Shown here piece by piece: positions 32,647 to 42,201 of a DNA stretch of 64,000 bases. The stretch is from Microbacterium testaceum StLB037. GTDB lineage: Bacteria; Actinomycetota; Actinomycetes; Actinomycetales; Microbacteriaceae. The stretch lies in NCBI RefSeq assembly GCF_008763945.1, contig NZ_VTQH01000001.1, forward strand, positions 1,178,110 through 1,242,109. The letters run 5' to 3'. A program made the translations under genes and the position numbers. How positions within the stretch are numbered: position 1 is the first letter of the stretch; each line of letters opens with the position of its first letter. Below the pieces are notes generated by a model. That model was not told where the DNA came from, ran no database searches, and worked only from the letters and a program-made list of their open reading frames with translations.

Positions 32647-34968
32647 ATGGGTGAATCGTTCGGGCTGGTGACCGAGGAACCGCGCCAGGGAGGCCTCGGC
32701 CCGCGGGTCGACGGCGAGTGGTCGAGCACGGGTCCCTACGAGCACCCCGCCGCAGGCTGGGGCGCCGCCCTGACCGTCGGCAAGGTGCTGCTCGAGCAGC
32801 GACAGCCGGTCGCCGGCACCAAGGCGATGTTCACGATGAATCACCCGAAGAGCGGTTTCGACTGCCCCGGGTGCGCGTGGCCCGACGACAAGGGCGTCGC
32901 CCTCGACATCTGCGAGAACGGCATCAAGCACGTCACGTGGGAGATGACGCACAAGCGCGTCGGCAAGGAGTTCTTCGCCGAGCACTCGGTGAGCGAGCTG
33001 TCGCAGTGGAGCGATTTCGAGCTCGAAGACGCCGGGCGCCTCGTCGGCCCGATGGTCTACGACGCCGAGAGCGACCATTACGTGCCGATCTCGTGGAACG
33101 ACGCCTTCCGCCTCATCGCTCGGGAGCTGACCGCTCTCGACTCCCCCGACCAGGCCGCGTTCTACACCTCGGGTCGCCTCAGCAATGAGGCGTCGTTCCT
33201 GTATCAGCTGTTCGCGCGCGAGCTCGGGACGAACAACCTCCCCGACTGCTCGAACATGTGCCACGAGGGTTCTGGCCGCGGGCTCACGGCATCCCTCGCC
33301 ACCGGCAAGGGCACGGCCGACCTCGAGGACTGGGAGGCGTGCGACGCCCTCTTCGTGCTCGGGGTGAACGCCGCCTCCAACGCCCCGCGCATGCTCACGA
33401 GCCTCGCCGAGGCCATCGACCGCGGCGCCCAGGTCGTGCACGTGAACCCGCTGCGCGAGGTCGCCGGCACCCGCACGATCGTGCCGCACGAGATCGTCGA
33501 CATGGCGACTTTCAACAGCACGCCCACGAGCACGATGAACCTGCAGGTGCGCCCGGGCGGCGACCTCGCCCTGGTCCGCGGCATGGCCAAGGTGGTCTTC
33601 GAGGCGTCCGAGACCGACCCCACCGCCCTCGATCAGGCGTTCCTCGACCAGTACACGACCGGGCTCGAGGCGTACCGCGCGCTCGTCGAGGCGACTCCGT
33701 GGTCCACGCTCGTCGAGCAGGCGGGGCTGACCGAGGCCGAGATCCGCGCCGCCGCCGACGTCTACCTCGCCTCGAAGGCCTGCGTCATCAGCTGGTGCCT
33801 CGGCGTCAGCCAGCACCAGCACGGCGTCGACACTGTGCGCGAGATCGTGAACCTGCTGCTCCTGCGCGGCAACGTCGGACGCAAGGGCACCGGCCCCTCG
33901 CCCGTGCGCGGCCACAGCAACGTGCAGGGCAACCGCACGTGCGGCATCAACCACAAGCCCACCGAGGAGTGGCTCGCCAAGCTCGACGAGGTCTGCGGCA
34001 TCACCTCGCCCCGCGAGCCGGGCCTCGACACCGTGCACACGGTCGCCGCTCTGCACCGCGGCGACCTCAAGGTCTTCCTCGGCATGGGCGGCAACTTCGT
34101 GCGCGCCGCTCCCGACACCGCACTCACCGCCGAGGGCATGAGCCGGTGCGAGCTGACCGCCCACGTCAGCACCAAGCTCAACCGCAGCCACCTCACACAC
34201 GGCAAGAAGGCGCTGATCCTCCCCTGCCTCGGCCGCACCGAGCGCGACGAGCAGGAGTCCGGGCTCCAGTCCATCTCCACCGAAGACGCGATGAGCTCGG
34301 TCATGCTCTCGCTCGGCTCCCGCAAGCCCGCCTCGCCCCACCTCCTCAGCGAGCCCGAGATCATCGCGCGCCTCGCGCGGGCGACCATGCCCGACTCCGC
34401 GACGCCCTGGGAGTGGTACGTCGGCGACTACGACCGGATCCGCGACACGATGGCCAAGGTGTTGCCCGGCTTCGAGGGCTTCAACGAGCTCGTGCGCCAG
34501 CACTACGGCTTCCGTATCCCCCAGCCCGCGCGGGAGCGCGACTTCCAGACGCCCTCCGGCAAGGCCGAGTTCTCGGATGCCGCGCTGCCCGACGTCATCC
34601 CCGAAGAGGCCGACGTGCTGGTGCTGCAGACCATGCGCTCGCACGACCAGTGGAACACCACGATCTACTCGGCCGACGACCGCTACCGGGGCGTTCGCAA
34701 CATCCGCGAGCTCGTCTTCATGCACCGCCGCGACATGAAGGAGCGCGGGATCGCGGAGGGCGATCTCGTCGACATCGTCGCGACCTCGCGCGACGGGTCG
34801 GTGCGCAGCGTCACGGCCTTCCGCGCTTTGGAGTACGACACCCCGCGCGGCAGCGCCGCCGGCTACTTCCCCGAGCTGAACGTGCTGCTCGGTCCCGACG
34901 ACTACAGCCGGCAGAGCGACCAGCCGCTCATGAAGGACATCCGGGTGCGCATCACGAAGACCGTCTGA
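32647..34968 (+). CDS. FdhF/YdeP-family molybdopterin oxidoreductase
   Basis: The 773-residue protein is a single-chain Mo-bis-MGD oxidoreductase of the YdeP/FdhF type. Near the N-terminus Cys73 and Cys76 (GFDCPGCAWPDD) probably bind an Fe-S cluster. Cys205 in SNMCHEGSGRGL lies where these enzymes place a ligand near the Mo centre. Cofactor-binding segments include WNDAFRLIARELTAL, LFVLGVNAASNAPRML, GPSPVRGHSNVQGNRTCGI and the C-terminal molydop-binding domain (VLVLQTMRSHDQWNTTIYS through RQSDQPLMKDIRVRI). ATG 32647 follows GGAGGGTG. It likely needs FdhD. No electron-transfer subunit is encoded nearby, and the substrate is unknown; YdeP is linked to acid resistance in E. coli. Confidence 0.93.
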   Translation: MGESFGLVTEEPRQGGLGPRVDGEWSSTGPYEHPAAGWGAALTVGKVLLEQRQPVAGTKAMFTMNHPKSGFDCPGCAWPDDKGVALDICENGIKHVTWEMTHKRVGKEFFAEHSVSELSQWSDFELEDAGRLVGPMVYDAESDHYVPISWNDAFRLIARELTALDSPDQAAFYTSGRLSNEASFLYQLFARELGTNNLPDCSNMCHEGSGRGLTASLATGKGTADLEDWEACDALFVLGVNAASNAPRMLTSLAEAIDRGAQVVHVNPLREVAGTRTIVPHEIVDMATFNSTPTSTMNLQVRPGGDLALVRGMAKVVFEASETDPTALDQAFLDQYTTGLEAYRALVEATPWSTLVEQAGLTEAEIRAAADVYLASKACVISWCLGVSQHQHGVDTVREIVNLLLLRGNVGRKGTGPSPVRGHSNVQGNRTCGINHKPTEEWLAKLDEVCGITSPREPGLDTVHTVAALHRGDLKVFLGMGGNFVRAAPDTALTAEGMSRCELTAHVSTKLNRSHLTHGKKALILPCLGRTERDEQESGLQSISTEDAMSSVMLSLGSRKPASPHLLSEPEIIARLARATMPDSATPWEWYVGDYDRIRDTMAKVLPGFEGFNELVRQHYGFRIPQPARERDFQTPSGKAEFSDAALPDVIPEEADVLVLQTMRSHDQWNTTIYSADDRYRGVRNIRELVFMHRRDMKERGIAEGDLVDIVATSRDGSVRSVTAFRALEYDTPRGSAAGYFPELNVLLGPDDYSRQSDQPLMKDIRVRITKTV

Positions 34969-34982
34969 GGCGGCGCACGTTC

Positions 34983-35049
34983 GTCGCAGAAACGCGCTTT
35001 CCTCGCAGCCTCGCGCCGAGATCCTCCGAGAAAGGCGTGTTTCTGCGAG
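34983..35049. repeat. Family-2 palindromic intergenic repeat
   Basis: GTCGCAGAAACGCGCTTTCC on the left is complementary, with mismatches, to GAGAAAGGCGTGTTTCTGCG on the right. It lies between converging genes. Confidence 0.75.
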
Positions 35050-35078
35050 TTCGGTGACGCCGCGAACGGCGCCTGTGC

Positions 35079-35958
35079 CTACACGGGCGTCGAGAACCGT
35101 TCCCGACAGGACGCGAGGAACCGAGCGTCAGCCGGGCACCCGCCGAAGGTCCCCGTGAGCGACTCCGTCCCCTGCTCGCTCAGCCAGCTCAGTACGTACG
35201 GGAGCGGGGCGCCGGGGGTACTCGCGGACGCCATCGCCGGCGCGCTCAGCTCCGCGGCGAGCTGGGTCGCCTGATCGGCGGTCAGGTGCGCGACGTAGAA
35301 CGTCGGCTGGTTCGGGCCCGCCGAGGGCGCCTCGAGGAGCACCTCGGCATCCGGATGATCGCGAGCGACAGACACGACCTCCCGGAACCCCGTCCATCGT
35401 GGTGTACGCCGGGACGTACACCAGACGGAATCGCTCGCTCGACGACGAGACGGTGAAGCTGCCGCCCTCCGCGAACAGCGCCGTCGACGACAGGGAGGCG
35501 ATGAGCGGTTCGAGGTCGTCGAGCGTCGCCGCCACCGCGGACGGCCAGCCGGTGCTCGCCGTGACGCCGGCAACTCCGGGAACGGATGCCGCGTCGAGGA
35601 CATCGCCCAGAGCGTCGACGGATGCGCCGGGCCGCACCGTGAACAGCCACTTCGGCACCGGAGACACGTCCGGGTCGACCTGCACCGCCGCCGGGTCGTC
35701 GGCGTGCAGGGTCACTTCCCGCTGCGTCTGAGTCACGGCATCCTGCAATCGGCCGGCGAAGCGCTCCACGTCGTCCTTCGACGCCTCGGTGCGGATCGTG
35801 ATCCCCACGGGGCCGTCGGGATCACACGTCACGACGATCGGATCCGCGCACAGCGCGATGTACGGGTTCTCCGTCGACTCCTCGGCCGTGCAGCCCGCTG
35901 TCGCGAGCGTGAGCCCCAGGCAGACGAGAACCGCGGCACGGCGGGAGGAGAGGCGCAT
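35079..35958 (-). pseudogene. Putative lipoprotein with a one-base frameshift
   Basis: Two frames join into a ~292-residue protein. The first frame starts [19 protein letters not shown] and has a signal peptide ending at TAGC (Cys23), then [24 protein letters not shown] and [20 protein letters not shown]. The second frame continues [22 protein letters not shown] to a C-terminus with FGGCPADARFLASCRERF. The shift falls in the four-base run at 35388-35391 (GGGG on the coding strand); three bases would restore one frame. Paired cysteines at both ends suggest an exported protein. No family is recognised. A start nine bases upstream at 35967 is also possible. It may be a pseudogene or carry a sequencing error. 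Confidence 0.7.
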
Positions 35959-35999
35959 ACCCGCCATCCCACCACGGGGCCCCTGGTTGCCGCGCGCCG

Positions 36000-36989
36000 T
36001 CACAGCCCCATCGACTCCAGCGCCTGCGCCGTCGTTCGGCGCACAGCCGCGGCGGGGTCGCCCCACGCGAGGGTCGTCCCGACCGTGCCGACCAGCGAGA
36101 ACACGGCCGCGACGTCGACGTCCGCGGCCCCGGCCACCACGAGCGCGGGAACACCCCGCGCGGCGGCCGCAGCCAGCACGTGGCCCGGACCCTTGCCCGC
36201 GCGACTCGTGGCATCGAACGCGCCTTCGCCGGTGAGGACGAGGTCGGCCGCGGCGAGCGCGCCATCTAATCCGAGAACGTCGGCGACGTGCGCCGCTCCA
36301 TCGACGAGGTCTGCGCCCGCGGCCCACAGCGCGCCCGACAGCCCGCCGGCGGCACCCGCGCGCGGAACGTGTCGCGGGTCCCGACCGAACCGGGTCGCGA
36401 GCCACTCGGCGTCGTCCCCGAGCCGCGCGGTGAGGCGCTCGACCATCTCGGCGTCGGCTCCCTTCTGCGGCCCGAACACCCGCGCGGCGTCCGCGAACAC
36501 GACCGTCGTGTCGGTGAGCACGACGACCCGTCCCGGCGCGAAGGGCGCGCGATCATCGAGGGCCTCGAGGGCTCCCCGCCCGCCGTCCGTCATGGCCGAT
36601 CCGCCCGTCCCCACGAGGATCCGAGCCGCGCCCGCGTCGAGCGCCCGCGCCAGAAGCTCGCCCACGCCGCGGCTGTTCGCGGCCCAGGGATCGTTGGCAT
36701 CCCGTCCTCCGACGAGGACGAGACCGGATGCCATGGCCGACTCGATGACGGCGAGGTCACCGTCGAGACGCCAGCCGGCGTCGACCGGCCGGTCAAGCGG
36801 TCCGGTCACGACATCGCGACGGTTCGCACCCCCGAGGGCGTCGAGCGTGCCGTCGCCCCCGTCTGCCATGGGGACGACGACGAGTTCCGCGTCGGGCCAC
36901 CGCTCGCGGACGCCCGCGGCCATGGCATTCGCCGCCTCCCTCGCGGTGAGCGTGCCCTTGAACTTGTCGGGGGCGATGACGACGCGCAT
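36000..36989 (-). CDS. glxK: Glycerate kinase (GlxK/GarK type)
   Basis: The 329-residue enzyme phosphorylates glycerate, feeding glyoxylate or sugar-acid catabolism into glycolysis. The N-terminus [20 protein letters not shown] and the downstream [30 protein letters not shown] and [22 protein letters not shown] are diagnostic. It is shorter than the ~380-residue E. coli enzymes, mainly through tighter loops. ATG 36989 is chosen for the GGAGGAG site four to five bases upstream; longer frames run into an intergenic repeat. It stands alone between the frameshifted lipoprotein and purL. Confidence 0.94.
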   Translation of the reverse strand: MRVVIAPDKFKGTLTAREAANAMAAGVRERWPDAELVVVPMADGGDGTLDALGGANRRDVVTGPLDRPVDAGWRLDGDLAVIESAMASGLVLVGGRDANDPWAANSRGVGELLARALDAGAARILVGTGGSAMTDGGRGALEALDDRAPFAPGRVVVLTDTTVVFADAARVFGPQKGADAEMVERLTARLGDDAEWLATRFGRDPRHVPRAGAAGGLSGALWAAGADLVDGAAHVADVLGLDGALAAADLVLTGEGAFDATSRAGKGPGHVLAAAAARGVPALVVAGAADVDVAAVFSLVGTVGTTLAWGDPAAAVRRTTAQALESMGL

Positions 36990-37043
36990 GCGCTCCTCCC
37001 CCGTGCTCGAGATGTTCGTCGGCCAGCCTAGGCCGGGGCCTCG

Positions 37044-37110
37044 GCGCAACCTCAGCGATCCGCACAACTTCAGCCCGTGTACCGCGAAACCCACTGACAC
37101 TGCGCGAATC
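37044..37110. repeat. Family-1 palindromic intergenic repeat, copy C
   Basis: GCGCAACCTCAGCGATCCGC matches the left part of the copies at 8879 and 8978, and CTGACACTGCGCGAATC matches their right arm. The central region has diverged. It lies in the divergent glxK/purL interval. Confidence 0.7.
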
Positions 37111-37278
37111 ACTGAGAATGCGGAGGACCCTCGGATGCCGGAACCCCGGCCACACCGCCCTGACCCAGGAGGTCACGCAACGCGCCCGGGAACCGCGCCC
37201 CGGGCGACCCCGGCGATGTCGGCGGTCCCAACTAGACTGACTCCCGTCCGGCCCCTGCGATTCTTGGAGCTCAGCCGC

Positions 37279-39618
37279 GTGACCACCCCGAACCCCGCCG
37301 CCCGTACCGCCCTCGCCGATACGGTCGAGAACGCGATCGCCACGCCCGAGAAGGACCAGCCGTACGGCGCCCTCGGCCTCAAGAGCGACGAATACGCCAA
37401 GATCCGCGAGATCCTGGGCCGCCGCCCTACGAGCGGCGAGCTCGCGATGTACTCGGTCATGTGGAGCGAGCACTGCTCCTACAAGTCGAGCAAGATCTAC
37501 CTCCGCCAGTTCGGCCAGAAGGTCAGCGACGAGATGAAGACCCGCCTGATGGTGGGCATGGGCCAGAACGCCGGCGTCGTCGACGTGGGCGAGGGCTGGG
37601 CGGTGACCTTCAAGGTCGAGTCGCACAATCACCCCAGCTACATCGAGCCCTTCCAGGGCGCGGCCACCGGCGTCGGCGGCATCGTGCGCGACATCATCTC
37701 GATGGGCGCTCGCCCGGTCGCGGTCATGGACCAGCTGCGCTTCGGCGCGATCGACCACCCCGACACCCCGCGCGTGGTCCACGGCGTGACCAGCGGCATC
37801 TCGTTCTACGGCAACTGCCTGGGCCTGCCGAACATCGGCGGCGAGACCGTCTTCGACGCGGTGTACCAGGGCAATCCGCTCGTCAACGCCCTCGCGGTGG
37901 GCGTCATGCGCCACGAAGACATCAAGCTCGCCAACGCCACCGGCGTGGGCAACAAGGTCGTGCTGTTCGGCGCCCGTACGGGCGGCGACGGTATCGGCGG
38001 CGCGAGCATCCTGGCATCCGACACCTTCGCCGACGGCGGACCCACCAAGCGCCCCGCGGTGCAGGTGGGCGACCCGTTCGCCGAGAAGGTGCTCATCGAG
38101 TGCTGCCTCGAGCTCTACCGCGACGACCTCGTCGAGGCCATTCAGGACCTCGGCGCCGCCGGCATCTCGTGCGCCACGAGCGAGCTCGCCGCCAACGGCG
38201 ACAGCGGCATGAAGGTCGAACTGTCGAAGGTGCTGCTGCGCGACCCCTCGCTGACGCCCGAAGAGATCCTCATGTCGGAGTCGCAGGAGCGCATGATGGC
38301 GATCGTCGCGCCCGAGAAGCTCGACGCCTTCCTCGCCGTCGTCGGCAAGTGGGACGTCGAGACGAGCGTCCTCGGCGAGGTCACCGGAGACGACCGCCTC
38401 GTCATCGACTGGTACGGCGAGCGCATCGTCGACGTCGACCCCTCGACCGTCGCGGTCGACGGACCCGTCTACGAGCGCCCGGTCGCCTACCCCACCTGGA
38501 TCGACGCCCTGCAGGCCGACTCCGCCACGAAGTTGGAGCGGGCGACGGATGCCGACACCCTCCGCGACCAGTTCACGACCCTCGTCGCGAGCCCCAACCT
38601 CGCCGACACCTCGTGGATCACGAACCAGTACGACTACTACGTGCTCGGCAACACGGCCCTGAGCTTCCCCGACGACGCCGGCATGATCCGCGTCGACGAA
38701 GAGACCGGTCTCGGCTTCGCGATCGCGACCGACTGCAACGGCCGGTACAACCAGCTCGACCCCTACAACGGCGCGAAGCTCGCCCTCGCCGAGGCGTACC
38801 GCAACGTCGCCGTCACGGGCGCGGTGCCCACCGCCGTCACCGACTGCCTCAACTTCGGCAGCCCCGAGAACCCCGAGGTCATGTGGCAGTTCAGCCAGGC
38901 CGTCGAGGGTCTGAGCGACGGCTGCCTCGAGCTCGGCATCCCCGTCACGGGCGGCAACGTCTCGTTCTACAACCAGACCGGTGACCAGCCGATCCACCCG
39001 ACCCCGGTGGTGGGCGTCCTCGGCATCATCGACGACGTCGCAGCCCGCATCCCGAGCGGATGGCAGGATGCCGGCGAGAACCTTTACCTGCTCGGCACCA
39101 CCGCCGACGAGCTCGACGGCTCGCAGTGGGCCGGCACGATCCACGACCACCTCGGCGGCCGACCGCCGAAGGTCGACCTGGCGCAGGAGCGCAAGCTCGC
39201 CGAGCTCCTGCAGGCCGCAGGCTCCCAGTCGCTCGTCTCGAGCGCGCACGACCTGTCGTCGGGTGGTCTGGCCCAGGCCCTCGCGGAGGGCGTCATGCGC
39301 TTCGGCGTCGGCGCGCGCGTCTGGCTCACCGAGCTCATGGAGCGCGACGGAGTGGATGCCACGGCGGCCCTCTTCAGCGAGTCCACCGGCCGCGTGCTGG
39401 TCAGTGTGCCGCGCGAAGAGGACGTGAAGTTCCGCGGCCTGTGCGACGGTCGCGGCTACCCGGTGCTGCGCATCGGCGTGACCGACATCGAGCCCGGCAC
39501 CGAGGCGACCCTCGAGATCCAGGACGTGTTCACCGTTCCTGTCGCCGAGCTGCGTCGCCTGTCGAACGAGACGCTGCCCGCGGTCTTCGGCCCCACCGTC
39601 GCGGAGCCCGTGGCCTGA
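37279..39618 (+). CDS. purL: PurL, phosphoribosylformylglycinamidine synthase subunit II
   Basis: PurL uses ATP to convert FGAR to FGAM with ammonia from PurQ, in step 4 of purine synthesis. The 779-residue protein is the small-type PurL of Gram-positive bacteria. It has [83 protein letters not shown]-type [12 protein letters not shown] and [14 protein letters not shown]. The GTG at 37279 follows TTGGAGCTC; TAGACT at about 37234 may be the -10 box. purQ and purS are not in the window, so the purine genes are scattered; purA lies 11 kb away. Confidence 0.97.
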   Translation: MTTPNPAARTALADTVENAIATPEKDQPYGALGLKSDEYAKIREILGRRPTSGELAMYSVMWSEHCSYKSSKIYLRQFGQKVSDEMKTRLMVGMGQNAGVVDVGEGWAVTFKVESHNHPSYIEPFQGAATGVGGIVRDIISMGARPVAVMDQLRFGAIDHPDTPRVVHGVTSGISFYGNCLGLPNIGGETVFDAVYQGNPLVNALAVGVMRHEDIKLANATGVGNKVVLFGARTGGDGIGGASILASDTFADGGPTKRPAVQVGDPFAEKVLIECCLELYRDDLVEAIQDLGAAGISCATSELAANGDSGMKVELSKVLLRDPSLTPEEILMSESQERMMAIVAPEKLDAFLAVVGKWDVETSVLGEVTGDDRLVIDWYGERIVDVDPSTVAVDGPVYERPVAYPTWIDALQADSATKLERATDADTLRDQFTTLVASPNLADTSWITNQYDYYVLGNTALSFPDDAGMIRVDEETGLGFAIATDCNGRYNQLDPYNGAKLALAEAYRNVAVTGAVPTAVTDCLNFGSPENPEVMWQFSQAVEGLSDGCLELGIPVTGGNVSFYNQTGDQPIHPTPVVGVLGIIDDVAARIPSGWQDAGENLYLLGTTADELDGSQWAGTIHDHLGGRPPKVDLAQERKLAELLQAAGSQSLVSSAHDLSSGGLAQALAEGVMRFGVGARVWLTELMERDGVDATAALFSESTGRVLVSVPREEDVKFRGLCDGRGYPVLRIGVTDIEPGTEATLEIQDVFTVPVAELRRLSNETLPAVFGPTVAEPVA

Positions 39619-39680
39619 GGACGCTCACGGAGCCGCGACGATCGCGCGACTCGCTCGACGCCTGACCCCGGCCCCGGCCC

Positions 39681-39716
<36 letters not shown>

Positions 39717-39745
39717 ACCGATTGCCGGCCGAGAGGAGACGCGCG

Positions 39746-39883
39746 ATGACCGATGACGACGACGACATGACCGTGTTCAGCGACAAGCGCCAGAAGCGCG
39801 TCAAGATCACCGCGTGGGTCGTGATCGGTGCGCTGATCCTCACCGGCGGCGGCGCCACCGTCATCTCGCTGATCCTCGGCTGA
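39746..39883 (+). CDS. 45-aa single-span membrane protein
   Basis: MTDDDDDMTVFSDKRQKR is followed by one hydrophobic helix (ITAWVVIGALILTGGGATVISLILG) that runs to the C-terminus. The acidic then basic N-terminus implies an N-in topology. ATG 39746 has a strong GAGAGGAG site eight bases upstream. I know no function. Similar tiny proteins are common near purine genes in Microbacteriaceae, but I cannot confirm orthology here. Confidence 0.7.
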   Translation: MTDDDDDMTVFSDKRQKRVKITAWVVIGALILTGGGATVISLILG

Positions 39884-39899
39884 GGCCCGCGATCCCCGC

Positions 39900-39958
39900 G
39901 TGAGGGGTCATCTTCTGTCGCCTGGCGAGAGCCGCGGCGACAGAAGATGACCCCTCAC
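39900..39958. repeat. Family-3 palindrome with a perfect 23-bp stem
   Basis: GTGAGGGGTCATCTTCTGTC... (39900-39922) is exactly complementary to 39936-39958 around a 13-base loop. The right arm includes the stop codon of the epoxide hydrolase gene. A second, imperfect copy is at 45256-45320. Confidence 0.85.
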
Positions 39959-41025
39959 ACGTCCTCGACCAGGGCGCGGAGGTCGGCGGCGAGCATCGCG
40001 GGGTGCTCCATCGCGCCGAAGTGGCCCCCCGACGGGAAGCACGTGAACCGGACGGTCGGGTACCAACGCCGGGCGAACGACTCGACGCCGTGGTCGATGT
40101 CGTGCGGGAAGAGACCGAACGCCGTCGGCACGCTCACCCGCCCGGTCGGCGGGAAGCGCCGCCGATCGAAGTACACCCGAGCAGCGCTACCGGCCGTACG
40201 GGTGAACCAGTGCACCGACAGGTTCTCGAGGATCAGTTCGAGGGGGATGCGCTCGAACACGTCGCCGTCACCCCAGGCCTGGAACTTCTCGAGGTACCAG
40301 CTCGCAAGTCCCGCCGGCGAATCCGTGAGCGCGGCGGCGAGCGTCTGCGGCTTGGTGCGCTGCTCGGCGGCGTAGGCACCCTCCGCGGTCTCCCAGGCGG
40401 CAGCGGCATCCGCCCACTCCCTCTCTTCGGTCGTCAGATCGGGATCATCGAGCGTGTGCCACAGTGGCACGTCCGAGAGATGCAGGGCCGTCACGCGCTC
40501 GGGGGCGAGCGAGGCGACCTGGTCGGCGATGGCGGTGCCGAGATCGCCGCCGTGCACTGCGAACGACCGCACGCCGATCTCGTCGAGCGCCGAGAGGAGG
40601 CGGTCGGCGTTCCAGCGTGGGCCGCCCTCGTCGCGACCCGCCGGGTCGCTGTACCCGAACCCGGGGATGCTGGGCACGATCACGTCGAGCTCGGCGAGGT
40701 GCTCGACCACCCCGCGGAACCGCACGAAGCTGTCGGGCCACCCGTGGATGAGCACGATCGCCGGCGCGCCGGGTGTGCCTGAGCGCCACAGGTGCACGCG
40801 ACGGCCGGCGTCGCCGACGAGCAGGTGCTGCTCCGCCCGCAGCCGCTGCTCGATGAGGTCCCAGTCGAACTGCGCCCAGGCATCGAGCACGCGGCGCAGC
40901 GCCGACGGACGTGTGCCGCGCGACCAGTCGTCGCCCACGTCGTCGGGCCATCGTGTCGCGGCGATGCGTCGTCGCAGATCGTCGATCTCGTGAGCCGAGG
41001 TACGCGGGTCGAGGCGGGTGATCAC
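39955..41025 (-). CDS. Epoxide hydrolase-family alpha/beta hydrolase
   Basis: The 356-residue protein has the N-terminal EHN-type segment (EIDDLRRRIAATRWPDDVGDDW, then LRRVLDAWAQFDWDLIEQRL) and an alpha/beta-hydrolase core. The oxyanion HGWP motif is IVLIHGWPDSFVRF. The nucleophile Asp lies in VHGGDLGTAIADQVASLAPERV, and C-terminal FPSGGHFGAMEHP carries the catalytic His. This set fits microsomal-type epoxide hydrolases; dehalogenase activity is less likely. The GTG at 41025 follows CAGGGT by six bases. Its stop codon is buried in a perfect palindrome. Confidence 0.9.
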   Translation of the reverse strand: MITRLDPRTSAHEIDDLRRRIAATRWPDDVGDDWSRGTRPSALRRVLDAWAQFDWDLIEQRLRAEQHLLVGDAGRRVHLWRSGTPGAPAIVLIHGWPDSFVRFRGVVEHLAELDVIVPSIPGFGYSDPAGRDEGGPRWNADRLLSALDEIGVRSFAVHGGDLGTAIADQVASLAPERVTALHLSDVPLWHTLDDPDLTTEEREWADAAAAWETAEGAYAAEQRTKPQTLAAALTDSPAGLASWYLEKFQAWGDGDVFERIPLELILENLSVHWFTRTAGSAARVYFDRRRFPPTGRVSVPTAFGLFPHDIDHGVESFARRWYPTVRFTCFPSGGHFGAMEHPAMLAADLRALVEDV

Positions 41026-41162
41026 GACCCCACCCTGGCACGAGCCGCACGGGCGCGGCCAGGGAACGCATCCTGCGGAGGACCGGGGTCGCACAACTGC
41101 GCCCGACCGTCCGCGGTTGCGGATTCCGGCTCGACACCCAGCCCCCTGTCGGAGGCCCGGCA

Positions 41163-41168
41163 TAGCAT
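41163..41168 (+). promoter_or_regulatory. Leaderless-type -10 box
   Basis: TAGCAT followed by seven bases and GTG 41176. The same box precedes the paralogue at 42202. Confidence 0.5.
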
Positions 41169-41175
41169 GGGCCCC

Positions 41176-42168
41176 GTGGAACCGCTTCTGGCCCTTCTGG
41201 TCGACTGGTGGTGGATCGGCCCCGCGGCGGCCGGTGCGGGCACCGTCGGCTGGCTCGGTGTGCGCCGGTCCCGACAGCGGGCTCTTCCTGCCGGCACGAC
41301 GACCACGACCGACCGGGCCGTCCGCGCCTGGTCCTCGCGTCCCCTCGGCAAGGCAGCGGCTCGCCGCCTCGAGCTCGATGCCGCGATGCTCGACCTGCAG
41401 ACCGCCCGCTCGGCGGTCACCCGCGGTCGCGCCGAGATCAAGGTCGCCGACGCCGAGGTCGTGCGGGCCCAGGCTGAACGTGCCGCCTCGCGCGTCTCGA
41501 ATGACACCGTCGCCGCCGCCCGAGCGCGCCTTGCCGACGCGCAGCGCGACCTGCGTGCCGCGGTGGCCGAGGTGCGCGCGCGTCGCGCCGGAGTGAAGGC
41601 GGCGAAGGCCATGCTTCCGGCGATCCGTTCGGGCAGTGCGCCGCTTCCCGTCGCGCGCCTGCTGGCCGAGCACGACGCGATCCTCGCGCGATGGATGGCG
41701 TACGAGACCGACCCCGGCCTCGCCATCGACTTCCCGCAGATGAGCGACTCCCGCTCGCCGCTTCTCGCCGAGTTCCTCCGCGCGCACGAGAAGGCGCAGT
41801 GGCTCCGGCCGGCCTCGGTGCAGACGCGCCTGGCTCCCGCCGACTTCCTCGCGTACCGCGACGCCGTGCGCCGCACCGGTCACGCTTTCGACCGCGCCGA
41901 GCGCGCGGCCCGCCGTGGCGGGAGCGAGCAGGCGGGCGTCGAGGGCAACGATGCGTGGAGCCGTGTGGCATCCGATCTCGCCGAGACGGCCCAGCGCGCC
42001 CTCGCCCGCTCGATGGAGTCGATGGGGCGAGCAGCCGCCCGCAACTGGAACGAACGCGGAGCGAAGCGCGCGCAGAAGAAGACTCCGGATGCCGACGGCC
42101 ATCCGCCCCGAAACGGTCCGGTGTGGCCGCCTCCCGCACGAGACCGGCCGCGGCCGCCCGCTTCCTGA
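41176..42168 (+). CDS. Hypothetical membrane-anchored coiled-coil protein, paralogue A
   Basis: The 330-residue protein has one N-terminal membrane helix (VDWWWIGPAAAGAGTVGWLG). An Ala/Arg-rich coiled-coil (about residues 60-155) follows, and then a conserved core: LARWMAYETDPGLAIDFPQ, SDSRSPLLAEFLRAHEKAQWLRP and FLAYRDAVRRTGHAFDRAERAAR. The tail is Pro/Arg rich. The core is shared with the next gene, so the two are paralogues. I know no function. The GTG at 41176 is preferred to an ATG three codons earlier because of the TAGCAT-7-GTG promoter spacing. Confidence 0.75.
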   Translation: MEPLLALLVDWWWIGPAAAGAGTVGWLGVRRSRQRALPAGTTTTTDRAVRAWSSRPLGKAAARRLELDAAMLDLQTARSAVTRGRAEIKVADAEVVRAQAERAASRVSNDTVAAARARLADAQRDLRAAVAEVRARRAGVKAAKAMLPAIRSGSAPLPVARLLAEHDAILARWMAYETDPGLAIDFPQMSDSRSPLLAEFLRAHEKAQWLRPASVQTRLAPADFLAYRDAVRRTGHAFDRAERAARRGGSEQAGVEGNDAWSRVASDLAETAQRALARSMESMGRAAARNWNERGAKRAQKKTPDADGHPPRNGPVWPPPARDRPRPPAS

Positions 42169-42189
42169 GAGCGGCCGAGAACAGCGGCG

Positions 42190-42195
42190 TAGCAT
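42190..42195 (+). promoter_or_regulatory. Leaderless-type -10 box
   Basis: TAGCAT followed by six bases and GTG 42202. Confidence 0.5.
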
Positions 42196-42201
42196 GGCGC
42201 C

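Noticed and set aside
32425..34725. 766-codon minus-strand frame opposite the YdeP-type oxidoreductase
   Set aside because: It mirrors the real gene, has a composition dominated by His, Gly, Leu and Val from codon complementarity, and shows no domain.
36793..39249. 818-codon minus-strand frame opposite purL
   Set aside because: It is an antisense shadow of purL with no recognisable protein features.
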